The position numbers were made by a program, and so were the translations under genes. From contig NC_057766.1 in assembly GCF_010389155.1 (NCBI RefSeq), positions 28,591,516 to 28,655,515 of the forward strand: a stretch of DNA of 64,000 nucleotides, given 5' to 3'. The stretch comes from Erigeron canadensis. Lineage: Eukaryota > Streptophyta > Magnoliopsida > Asterales > Asteraceae. Below the pieces are notes generated by a model. That model was not told the origin of the DNA. It saw nothing but the letters and a program-made list of their open reading frames with translations, and did not search any database. Below are positions 1 through 9,157 of the stretch, piece by piece (the first letter of the stretch is position 1; every line of letters begins with the position of its first letter).

Positions 1-405
1 TAATTAATACTGAATGCAAAATAAAATACTTATATATATGTTAAAATGCAAAAATATACTTAAAAATATTGAGATATGCAAATGTAAATACTGAAAGCAA
101 AATCATATCAAGGTTGGATGATGTAGTATGATTTATTTTTTACAAACTTTTTCAGATTTCATGGATTTTCAATGATTCCATTTGTTGTAATTGTATTTAT
201 TTTTAAATTAGGTTAAAGTGTAAATTGGTCATGGAATACCAAAAAGTGTAAATTAATTATTTCTATATTGGATTAAAGTGTAAATTAGTGATTGAAAACC
301 AAAAAGTGTAAATTTAATTTAAACATGTGTTGATTTAAATAATTTTGAGAAATTAAAGGCTGTGATTGGTCAATTGAGGTTAAGTCAGCTGTCTTTTAGT
401 ATATA
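1..405 (-). mobile_element. Probable Helitron 5' part, minus strand (partial)
   Basis: Read on the minus strand, the sequence next to the CTAG at 406-409 begins TATATACTAAAAGACAGC, much like the start of the neighbouring Helitron-type element (near 2694) and like the sequence that follows the Helitron end at 10473. Spaced copies of AAGTGTAAAT at about 215-310 resemble those at 2470-2510 near the other 5' end, so the two look like one family. The element runs off the window edge, so its 3' end cannot be checked. The rest of the stretch is AT-rich with no gene. Confidence 0.35.
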
Positions 406-1343
406 CTAGATATTAGACCCGTGTCCAATACTGGACACGAGATTTACGATATTATCACTATTAAATTTTCATACATTTAAGTCATAAAAGCTTATCATTT
501 TGAAGAAATACGGTTTTAAGTGTTATATTTTGTAAGTTGTAGTAGAATAATCATAGGTTCGTCATTATTATTATTAGCCTAGACATATTGATGGAATTGT
601 TTGTCATAGTCATTCCACAAAACACATGCTATATATAATAGTTTCTCCATTATAGAATATTTTGAAACCAGATGTACTCATAATGTGATATTATTATGAT
701 AGATAATTAAGAATTAAAATATAAACATATTTGTAATCTTGTACTTGACATTCAAGTATATGTATTTAATCATGATGCACATCCATAACACGTATAGGTT
801 TATTTTCAATCACTTGTTCTATGATAATATGATAACAATTAGGATTGTTTTTATATCATTTGATAACAATTAGAGCTCTTGATTTGAGTGACAATTGTAA
901 CTTTAAACATTAAAATGCAAAAGTCAAAACTAATATACAAAAAAGGAGAAAATTATGTAACTTTTTGATTTAGAGATAAAATAAATCTTAAATGGAGTTT
1001 ATATTCATTTGAATTTAGGATTCAAGTACCCACTGTTGTAAATCGTGTTTGGTTCTATGATCGTCTCATGTCCTGTGATTCCTATTATGTTTAGGATAAT
1101 GATGTTATATATTGTTATCTGTTATTATGTTTGAGATATGTAACTAGAGTTTATATTGTATTTATATATAATATTAAACTAAATATTAATATTTATAATT
1201 ATAAAAATCTAATTTAATATTTGTTAATAAGTCATTAGGTTTTCAAATTTGTTTATTAAAAATATTTCATATGTTAAATATTTTTAAATTTAATTAAATG
1301 ATTGTAATATTTACAAAATTATCTCAAGTGGATGGCTAAAACG

Positions 1344-2450
1344 AAATATAAAAAAAAATCGCGACAATAGCCAATTTTCGTTGCGATCGTACCAAAATAG
1401 CCAAGGTTTTTCGGATTATCACAAAATAGCCAACAAAATCGCAACAAAAAATGAAAATCGCAACAAAAAACGCGAAATCGCAACAAAAACGCGAAATCGC
1501 AACAAGAAATGCCAAAATCGCAACAAAAAATGCCAATATCGCAACACAAAACGTGAAATTGCAACTCGCAACAGTTTGACTTTGACTTTTTTTTTATTTT
1601 TTATTTTTTAAGGATACTAGTTTATTATATAAGACATAAATAAAAAACTTCAAATAAACCCTAAACTTTCATTAATTTTAAAAACACAAATACAACTAAA
1701 TAAAACATAACATTTAAAACATAAAATATTAAGAAATTAAAACACACAAAACATTAACCTACAACACAAATACATAAGAAACATACTAATAATCCTCTAA
1801 GTTAACAGTACCGAAAGTAGATGATTGTGAAGTCGATTTTGATTTCCCTTTTGATTTTGATGAAGATACATACTCTCTTGGTGGAGGAAAAGATGTTTGT
1901 GATGGCATCGGTGCACCACAAGTCAGCCTTGTATGACCACTTTCCTTACAACGACTGCATGTTGTTGTCTTTTTCTCTTCACCCTTGGACGGTATACGAT
2001 CACGATTTTTGGGTCGGCCAGGTAGTCTTTTGTCCATGACTGGTGGCAAAACGGTTTTTGAACATGATATACTAATTAACTTTTGTACTTGTATGATCAG
2101 AAAATCTTGAAAAAAATCTTATTTTTTTATGGATAGAGTCGCAAGAAATCTTATCCCTCTAAAAAAAAAAAGTCAGAGTCAAACTGTTGCGAATTGCGAA
2201 CTGCGAGTTGCAATTTCGTGTTTTTTGTTGCGATTTCGCGTTTTTTGTTGTGATATTGGCATTTTTTGTTGTGATTTTGGCATTTCTTGTTGCGATTTAG
2301 CGTTTTTTGTTGCGATTTTGCGTCTTTTGTTACGATTTTGCGTTTTGTGTTGCGATTTTGTTGGCTATTTTTGTGATAATACGAATAACCTTGGCTATTT
2401 TGGTATGATCGCAACAAAAATTGACTATTGTCGTGATTTTCTCTAAATAT
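1344..2450. mobile_element. Deleted Mutator-like element (MULE) with repeat-array inverted ends
   Basis: Two inverted arms (about 1344-1590 and 2165-2450) match base for base in their outer 80 bp (CGACAATAGCCAA, then the ACCAAAATAGCCAAGG block). Inside that they consist of six to nine degenerate copies of an 18-20 bp unit built on ATCGCAACAAAAAA. The middle encodes only the tail of a MURA-type transposase on the minus strand, so this is an internally deleted, non-autonomous copy. I could not find a convincing 9-bp target duplication, and the ends are uncertain by a few bases. Confidence 0.6.
1786..2049 (-). pseudogene. MULE (MURA-type) transposase C-terminal fragment
   Basis: This 87-residue reading frame has the typical tail of plant MuDR-family transposases: a GRPKNRDRIPS basic motif, then a CCHC zinc knuckle (CSRCKESGHTRLTC), then a Ser/Pro-rich end. 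The catalytic DDE and MULE domains that should precede it are missing because the sequence runs straight into the inverted arm near 2130. In an intact element the protein would cut and paste DNA in the nucleus; this remnant cannot. The frame lies between the two inverted arms, which supports a MULE rather than a host FAR1/FHY3-type gene. Confidence 0.6.
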
Positions 2451-2699
2451 AAATTAAGTATTCAGTGCTAAAAAGTGTAAATTATTGATTAAAAACAAAA
2501 AGGTGTAAATTAATGAGACTTTTTATATAAATTAATATACATATTAATATAATAATTAATATTTGGATAATGATTATTAGGATTTTCAGTTTGTAGTTTA
2601 TCTAAATGATGACATTATCAAAAGTCAATTTGATGAAATCGAATGATATAATTGGCTAATAAGTCATTAATTCAACTGTTTTATAGTATATATTAACAA

Positions 2700-3905
2700 T
2701 AACAATTAAGATTAAGATTCCATCAAAGGAATCCTGTGAACCAAATACCCACTTAAAACTTTGCACTTAAGTGCTTCAACGTCAAATGAAGACGGCCCAT
2801 TCCAATCGGGCCTGTTGCTAACCTAATCCATTAACTTGTCTTTGAAGGCCCTTTATTATTAAAATTCTTGAATAACACTACACCATAGAGTAAGTAGACG
2901 AAATTGGAGGCGGATGACTCTTGAAAACCATCAAATTATATGATCAAATAACACTCGGCTCTCGGCTTATGAAACAGGCCAAGAACAGACCTATGGAAAG
3001 GATTGATTCGTGTCAAAAATGAATTCAGGGGACTACTGTACACCATATGTTAGAAGCGCTATCACAAGGTTGGAGAACTCGTGACTCGGACTCGACTCGG
3101 CGAGGAGTCATGAGTTTATTTTGGGTACTCGGCCGACTTGGAGGAGTTTTACAACCTTGGCGCTATGAGGATAATCTCATCAAGCCCAAATTATACAAAA
3201 TCCAACTAGGATTTCATCTAAAACCAATTATTGACGATAGAGTAGCTGACCACCAAACTTATATGCATATTAACTTTGATATTATCATATTCTGAGATAC
3301 GATTGAATTTGACACTTTAAAGTCTTGGATTCAAAATTGAGTGTGAGTAGAATGTTCATCCCGACTAAAAACAGGGGGTTTTTCTCACACAATTTCGGTT
3401 TTTCTATGGAATTAGAGATTAGTATATGAAAAATAATGCCTCGCCCTAAAAAAAAAAGTTTGCACACCCAACACACTAAAAATTAATTGGTGCAATATAA
3501 AATCCCAATAGCATGACAACAAACAACCAAGTGTATGTGACTAATTGAAATGATTCAGTGAAGTTAGAACTTACCTTCCAACACAAACTTCTTCCCATGT
3601 GGCTAAAAGAATAATTATTAGGTAACTAAGGACGCATTTGTCTCCAGAAGAAGCTATTGAATACTTGCATAGTCATAATACGTGTACCGGTTAAATAAAT
3701 GTAAAACAAATGTGATGAAAAGTTTCTTGAGCAAGTAAGCTAATATATGTCCCTCTCTCTAAATATTCAATCATAAAGTAAAAAAGATACCACTTTTAAG
3801 AATCAATCTAAAGAGGCCACGTATGTAAAGGGAAACTCAATTGTCACATCCCACTCTTTACCAATAATATTGATAAAAATAAGTCTTATACGAGTATATC
3901 TTTCA
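2700..3905. other. Intergenic stretch, no gene seen
   Basis: AT-rich DNA between the Helitron-type element and the first DUF241 gene. A short GC-richer block at about 3068-3160 repeats GACTCGG/ACTCGGC motifs and looks like a piece of a dispersed repeat. The plus-strand frame across it (3047-3295) has no recognisable domain and I do not call it a gene. Confidence 0.5.
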
Positions 3906-3910
3906 AGGAT

Positions 3911-3967
3911 ACAATTGTGTTGGCCAAACATCCAACACAACACAAAGGTAAAAAAGCCCATGCTTTG
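3911..3967 (+). promoter_or_regulatory. Upstream element with perfect inverted repeat, shared by both DUF241 genes
   Basis: TGTGTTGG, 8 bases, CCAACACA forms a perfect 8-bp inverted repeat (3917-3940), followed about 17 bp later by AGCCCATGCTTT. It lies about 175-195 bp before the start codon at 4113. The same arrangement, with one mismatch in the stem, precedes the paralogue at 12050 (11781-11835). Conservation amid otherwise diverged flanks suggests a regulatory site. A TATA-like TATATATAA lies at about 4023-4031. Confidence 0.5.
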
Positions 3968-4112
3968 CAGAATTCATATTTTTATATCTATGGACCAATA
4001 ATGTCATACTCATTAGAAAGTTTATATATATAACATACCATGTATAGAGGTTAAGATTATTAGATTACCATATATAACAAATAGGAAAAACTAAGTTTGC
4101 CTTACTTGTATC

Positions 4113-5012
4113 ATGGCTTCTGCTTCAAAATTTAGCATCAAAAACCAAACTAAATCGATTAGTTTACCTTGCAGATCGCATCCGACCACATGTGAAATTG
4201 AACAGCTACTTAACAAGATCAAAACAACAATATCTAGCCCATCTGCAGAAGTCATTTGCAGTGGTTTATCACAGGTAGTAGAATTGTACAAATGTACGGA
4301 TGATCTTCTAAATTCATCAACTACCAAAGTTTTAATGTCTAATGAACGAAACAAGAAATGGGTTGATGAGTTAGTAGATGAGTCTATGAATTTGTTGGAT
4401 ATTTGTGGGGGGATTAGAGAAATGGTGTCAGAAATCAAAGATCATATTAGAGATATTCATTGTGTTCTACGTAGGAGAAAAGGAGTGACAGTCATTGAAG
4501 ACAATATCGTAAAGTATAATTGCTTTAGGAAGAAAATGAAAAAAGATGTAAAAATGATGGTAACAAGTTTGAAGCAAGTTGATAACATGATCATGGACTA
4601 CGGTGGTTCGGTGGTGGTTGATTCAGATAACCACCACCTTGTAGCCTTGATTAAGGCGGTAATAGGAGTTAGTGAAACGACAACTTTTGTTTTTGAGTCT
4701 TTGTTATTGTTCTTTTGTGCCCCGGTTCTAAAGCCAAATAGATGGTCCCTTGTGTTGTCAAAGTTGATACACAAAGGGATGGTGGCATGTGAAGATAAAC
4801 AAGAGCAAGGTGTTGTTGTGAACGAATTTGAAAGAATTGAATCCACATTGCGCATATATGGATCGATAAATGAAGTAGACGATGTGCAGATTGCACAGTG
4901 TAGATTAGAGAGATTGGGAGCTCAGATTGAAAATATGGAGATCGGGTTAAATGAAATATATCGGTGCTTGGTTAGAACAAGAGTTTCTTTTCTTAATATT
5001 ATCTCCCTGTAA
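4113..5012 (+). CDS. DUF241/BPS1-like protein, copy 1
   Basis: The 299-residue intronless frame is a full-length member of the plant DUF241 family (PF03087, BPS1-like), usually about 280-320 residues. It has the N-terminal signature (SISLPCRSHPTTCEIEQ, residues about 16-32), LSQVVELYKC.DDLLNSS near residue 55, the LRRRKG and FRKKMKKDVK basic motifs in the middle, the SDNHHLVALIKAVIGVSETT block, and a C-terminal helical segment ending LLNIISL-like. No signal peptide or clear membrane helix apart from a short hydrophobic stretch (LLLFFCAPVL) near residue 200. Molecular function is unknown; some relatives affect root-to-shoot signalling or development, but nothing here assigns this copy a role. 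The start is chosen by the family N-terminus and an ATGG context. A paralogue lies 7 kb downstream on the same strand. Confidence 0.85.
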   Translation: MASASKFSIKNQTKSISLPCRSHPTTCEIEQLLNKIKTTISSPSAEVICSGLSQVVELYKCTDDLLNSSTTKVLMSNERNKKWVDELVDESMNLLDICGGIREMVSEIKDHIRDIHCVLRRRKGVTVIEDNIVKYNCFRKKMKKDVKMMVTSLKQVDNMIMDYGGSVVVDSDNHHLVALIKAVIGVSETTTFVFESLLLFFCAPVLKPNRWSLVLSKLIHKGMVACEDKQEQGVVVNEFERIESTLRIYGSINEVDDVQIAQCRLERLGAQIENMEIGLNEIYRCLVRTRVSFLNIISL

Positions 5013-5218
5013 ACGTTATCTTCTGAGTTACGATTAGGAACACGTACTACATAAGCATCAAGACTTTTACACAATATGCTTATGGTTTCTATGTTTTATT
5101 TCAAGAGTACATGTACATTGACACAAATTTGTACAGTAGTTATGAAAGTCTAGACATATAAATCTCTTTTGAATAATAATCCTTCATTCGATCCTCTAAA
5201 AGCTTCTGAACCTAAATA

Positions 5219-5323
5219 TAATGTTATCTTGGGATGTCTGATTCTCAAATTCAATGATAGAGATCCTCAAAAACGACCATAAAGACGGTTAAAAACTTGA
5301 AATTCTGGCAATAATCCCAACTG
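5219..5323 (+). repeat. Direct repeat, copy 1 of 2
   Basis: About 105 bp matching 6211-6315 at roughly 80 percent by eye, including the exact run ATAAAGACGGTTAAAAACTT and the block GGCAATAATCCCAACT. The copies are about 990 bp apart, downstream of the first DUF241 gene. Whether this marks a local duplication or two copies of a dispersed element cannot be told from the window. Confidence 0.65.
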
Positions 5324-5735
5324 CGCCCCCCTGCAGGACAACCTCAGGTCAATTATATTACTTCAGGTCCATTTTACTTGCTTAAAAAGTTAGAAGCTAA
5401 ATACGTCGAATCAAACTTACTTAGTGATCCGCGTAAATTATGGTCCAACCGGCCAACTGATCCACGTTCGTAATGAACTTTTCATAATTATATTAGGTTC
5501 CTCCTTTACAACATGTAGAACAGAAAATAAATTTGTATGTGATCAACTATTTATCCATTGATAAGTTCTGTTAATATCTTAATTCACATTTTGTAGGCGT
5601 AAGCGGATTTTTTTTACTTTTGGTCAAAGCTGATTAATATAAATATGAAATAATAATTCCATAACTATTATTCTACCGTAATATATGAATGGCCAACTAT
5701 GATTGTAAAAAAAGTTTTGGAAAACAAAATTTTAA

Positions 5736-5830
5736 AAATTTATCCACCACCAGGACACGAACCTGGGCCTCCTCAATTAAGTGGAGACGTGCCATTCCAA
5801 ATTTGGTTAATTGTGCTATAGCGGATCTTG
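5736..5830 (-). other. tRNA-like sequence (SINE head or tRNA pseudogene)
   Basis: On the minus strand a perfect T-arm is visible: CCAGG, loop TTCGTGT, CCTGG, which also contains a B-box-like GGTTCGTGTCC. It is preceded by a weak anticodon-like arm (CTCC...GGAG around CTTAATTG) and a degenerate upstream half. No acceptor stem closes, so it is not a working tRNA gene by eye. A tRNA-derived SINE or an old pseudogene both fit; an AT-rich tail follows on the minus strand (about 5700-5735). Confidence 0.4.
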
Positions 5831-6210
5831 ATTATTTGGTTGCATATAATTAAATTTAACATATGAGACTAACAGATTTCTACGCCAAAAATAATTAAAA
5901 TTTTATAGACTAATTTAACTATTATGAACGTGTATGGGATTGGTTATGGTTTAACTAGTTGATTTCAATAATGATTATTTTGACTCGTTGATCTTGGCAT
6001 ATCCATATGAATTTAAAAGAATAGGATATCGGGGATTTTAAAATTTTTTTTTTCTGAAGAAGGCGTAAGTCTCCAGATTTTGCAGTAACCAGCAAAGAGT
6101 ATAGTGATTCCTTCAAGCTCATAACAGGGATCCGGGGGGCTCTGCAGATTCAACCCGCTTGAAAGCACACACAAAATGTTACATACATCGATAACGGTTT
6201 TGACACAAAA

Positions 6211-6315
6211 CGTAAAAATGTTATCTAGGGATGTCTCATTCTCTAATTCAACGATAGATATCATCACAAAACGATCATAAAGACGGTTAAAAACTTGAAA
6301 GTATGGCAATAATCC
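6211..6315 (+). repeat. Direct repeat, copy 2 of 2
   Basis: Partner of 5219-5323. The minus-strand open frame 6013-6318 overlaps this copy, but copy 1 is not open in the same way, and I recognise no domain in it, so it is not called as a gene. Confidence 0.65.
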
Positions 6316-6324
6316 CAACTAAGC

Positions 6325-7337
6325 ATGGTTTTTTCTGCAATCCATTATTTTTCTTCCATTTCATGTTTTACTTGGTAAAGTACTCGTATTTCGGTAGTTT
6401 AGGCAACAATTTGATGTTTGGGGCATTTCTTATCGTCTTTAAAAACAACAAGCCAAGATGCTATATAATGATCGAAAATGTATCTAGCTAGTGTCCTTTA
6501 GTTCATTGTCACACAGGCTCGGATTTTTCACCTGAACAAGGTATGCAAATGAATATCCTATAACTAGAATTATTGATATATGTTCTGTTTTGATAGAAAA
6601 AGAGTTAATATTAATTGGTAGTAAATTACTGATAATGCATACCATTACCTAATATGATGCACAATTTCATACCTAATACTGTAGTTTATAATACTTACAA
6701 AAGGCAAAAGTTCTAGACTGTATTAAACAAGTTCTAATCATCCAATTAGAACAGAACATATCCATTTTGTTGTGTAGTGATACAGAGTATAAAATTGAAT
6801 GTAGGAACAATAAACACTTAAAAAATACTCCTATACATAACAGCAGGCAAAGAGTGGAAGTCAATACTGAATCTGAGAAAACATATAAACAAAAAGATCT
6901 AAATAGCTGTCATAAATAGTATATGGAAACATGAATGAGACAACCCAAGCATGCACACTTATAAAATACATATATTCATTCATATAATCTATATAATCAT
7001 ATACTTACCATCTATTGAATCTTGTCTTATGCAAAAGGTTCATGTCATCCACAACTGTTTTCAAGGCTTTAATGGTGATGGCCTTCCATGAATTCGGTTC
7101 CAATAGTCGGTGACATCTGTACATAAGCCCAAATAACATTTATATGCATGTCACTGTATTATGTCTACTTAAAGTGGCTGTGCTAAACACATATGTAATT
7201 TCCATTTAGCATGTACATCATCCTTTGATACATGAACTATATGGTTTTTTCGATTAGTGTTTGAAGTTTAATAAATTTGGTTAAAGGTTTCGACTTTTAT
7301 AAAATTTTCCGGGTCTAACTACTTTGTATTACGAGTA
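6325..7337. other. Intergenic stretch, no gene seen
   Basis: AT-rich DNA with short chance frames on both strands. The sequences around 6950 and 14240 share a 'gagacaac(c/t)caagcatgcacact' passage, another sign that the flanks of the DUF241 genes were duplicated together. Confidence 0.45.
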
Positions 7338-7586
7338 TACCTTTCTCCGTCCCATTTTAAATGTCATAGCCTGACATTTTAGGTCTTTCTTGTATAACTT
7401 TGACTGTCTAGATTTTTATTTATGTTATGTAATATTTGATGAGAAATATATGAATCGATTGAGTGTTAAACGTATTTTACGTTGATATAACTTTCGCCAG
7501 ATATTATAAAACACAAACAATAATATTAATGGTCAAAGTTGTGACCGAAAGACTTAGACATTCAAACTTGAACATTTAAATAGTAT
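7338..7586. mobile_element. Stowaway-like (Tc1/mariner) MITE, old copy
   Basis: The left end carries the family start CTCCGTCCCATTTTAAATG. Its interior (GTCTTTCTTGTATAACTTTGAC) returns inverted on the right (GGTCAAAGTTGTGACCGAAAGAC, then ATTTAAATAG), so the about 250-bp unit is a long imperfect hairpin with no coding capacity. The right terminal repeat is degraded and the TA duplication is not certain. Confidence 0.6.
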
Positions 7587-7712
7587 ATCATTTAGTTGGT
7601 ACATTACTTTCTTAATTATTCAAAGAATTGTCATCCGATGACATTTTGCCTGCCCACTTGACTTGTATTAAGTAGATGTAACCTGGATTTGGATAAAAGA
7701 TTTTTGTCAACT

Positions 7713-7722
7713 AAGTTAGACA
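7713..7722 (+). repeat. Target-site duplication of the LINE, left
   Basis: AAGTTAGACA here recurs exactly at 8359-8368 directly after the A-tail. This marks target-primed insertion of the LINE between them. Confidence 0.8.
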
Positions 7723-8360
7723 TGGACCTTTCCATGGAATCGTCTCGCTCCAATCAAAGTGAACATGCTGGGATGGCGACTTCGGTTAAATCGCCTCCCA
7801 ACGAAGGATAATCTGATACTACGGAATATAGAGATCGTTTCTTCATTATGCCCCCTCTGCAACAACCACAGCGAATCGTCGACCCATCTCTTCCTGCACT
7901 GCTCCTTCGCTGACTACCTCTGGAGTTTTATTGCAAATTGGTGCAAAATTACAATACAAAAACCTGAAAATATCCAGGAACTGCTCGACGTCCCCAAAGA
8001 CCCCCATATCCCCGCCAAAAAAAGCAAGCTACTAAACCTCATAATCCTTGCCTTCTGCTGGATTATTTGGAAATGCAGAAACGATATCACCTTCTCTGGT
8101 AAAACTCCATCACTACGGTATGCTACAAGAGAGATCAAAGCTCTCACCTTTCTCTGGATCACCAACAGATCCCCCAGATATAACCTAGACAGGGCCCAAT
8201 GGAGCTACTTCAACTTCTAATCTGATCTCCTAATTCCTGTATTACTTTACTTTATTTTCATGTTTATCCCCGTCTGTAATATGGTACCTGAACTCTCTGT
8301 TATACTAGCTGCTCGCTAGTTTTCTATTATTAATAAAGTTTGAATGTTCAAAAAAAAAAA
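7723..8360 (+). mobile_element. 5'-truncated LINE (non-LTR retrotransposon)
   Basis: About 640 bp flanked by AAGTTAGACA duplications. It holds only the C-terminal end of ORF2, a 3' untranslated tail with AATAAA near 8332 and a terminal run of A. The 5' truncation is the usual outcome of incomplete reverse transcription. Confidence 0.85.
7759..8220 (+). pseudogene. LINE ORF2 C-terminus, zf-RVT domain
   Basis: The frame encodes the zinc-binding domain that closes plant L1-type ORF2 proteins (zf-RVT, PF13966): WRLRLNRLPTKDNL, then CPLCNNHSESSTHLFLHC (a CCHC arrangement), then LWSFIANW and an IIWKCRNDITF block. Open sequence continues upstream of 7759 to the insertion edge at 7723, so the protein is cut by the truncation, not by a stop. 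Reverse transcriptase and endonuclease are absent. In an intact LINE this part helps bind template RNA. Confidence 0.8.
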
Positions 8361-8640
8361 GTTAGACACGTTAAACTGATAATTACGGTAATTACCCCAG
8401 ATACCCAAAAATATGAACATGTAGATGTGATTACTTTTAAGACCAGTTTTTTATAAAATTTAGGATTTTCTTTTATTAATATGACTTTTTAACCATCGTT
8501 ATTTACAAAATTCATGGAAATGTCGAAAAATGCCCCTGGCTCGAATAAAGTTGTACAAGAAAAAAAAAAAATCTTATTTTTAGCTACTTCTCAAACTTAA
8601 ATTTTCAATATTGATTTTAAGTATTTCTCAAAATTGAACT
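8361..8640. other. AT-rich intergenic DNA
   Basis: No gene. A 40-bp passage (AAACTTAAATTTTCAATATT...) is repeated in tandem at about 8595-8662. Confidence 0.4.
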
Positions 8641-9075
8641 TAAATTTTCAATATTGATTTTAAGTACTTCTCAAAATGCCCCTCCTATCTATTTTATATT
8701 TACCTATAACTATAATACCCTTTCTTTCTCCTAAAATCTCAATCATTCATTTTTTTTCTCTCTCCTTCATAAATAATTTATTCCTCCAATTCATTCAAAA
8801 TATTTTATTTCAAAAACCATACATCGATAAATTATAAAAATTATATGGGTGTTCTTAAAATTTCATGTTTTTTCATTAGAGATGTCATTCGATATATTTT
8901 CGACGAATTTTTAAATCCGAGGACAGAGCTCGTACGACTAATGCATTTGACTATCATACTCTATGACATATCAACTCCTATGACCTATCACACTTTATGA
9001 CATATCACACTATATGACCTAGCTATCACACCCACCATGTCACCACCGCAACGCGCGAGTACTTACTCTCGTATA
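8641..9075 (+). mobile_element. Small Helitron-like repeat family, copy 1
   Basis: Shares with 21617-22075 and 22375-22782 a CTCTCTCC pyrimidine block, an ATTAGAGATGTCATTCGATA block, an AATTTTTAAATCCGAGG block, repeated TATGAC(C/A)TATCAC units and the end CGCAACGCGCGAGTACTTAC + TCTCGTATA. The GC-rich end followed by a short spacer is Helitron-like, though the last bases are CTCGTA, not CTAG. No protein is encoded. The left edge is approximate. Confidence 0.5.
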
Positions 9076-9157
9076 TTTTAAATTGAAAGTAAGTATCTTA
9101 TAAATAAATAAATATAATACTCATTTTGCTACCGTTTGACTCACTATTACTATTTAC

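Larger units (their letters stand above)
406..2694 (-). mobile_element. Helitron-type element, minus strand, non-autonomous
   Basis: The 3' end is seen on the minus strand: a perfect 6-bp stem (GTGTCC and GGACAC, 421-438) followed by a short spacer and CTAG (406-409) with T next, which is the hallmark of plant Helitron termini. The 5' end is placed near 2694 because the minus-strand sequence there (TATATACTATAAAACAG) resembles other Helitron-like starts in this window. A clear 5' TC is not visible, so that boundary is approximate. No RepHel helicase is encoded. A MULE derivative sits inside. The stretch 430-1340 holds no gene. Confidence 0.5.

Noticed and set aside
3047..3295. 82-residue plus-strand frame with Arg/Ser-rich start
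   Set aside because: The open stretch comes from GACTCGG repeats; no start context or domain.
5736..5830. Functional tRNA gene
   Set aside because: Only the T-arm folds properly; acceptor stem and D-arm do not close, so it is listed only as tRNA-like.
6013..6318. 101-residue minus-strand frame over direct repeat copy 2
   Set aside because: No recognisable domain; the equivalent frame is not open in copy 1, so coding use is unsupported.
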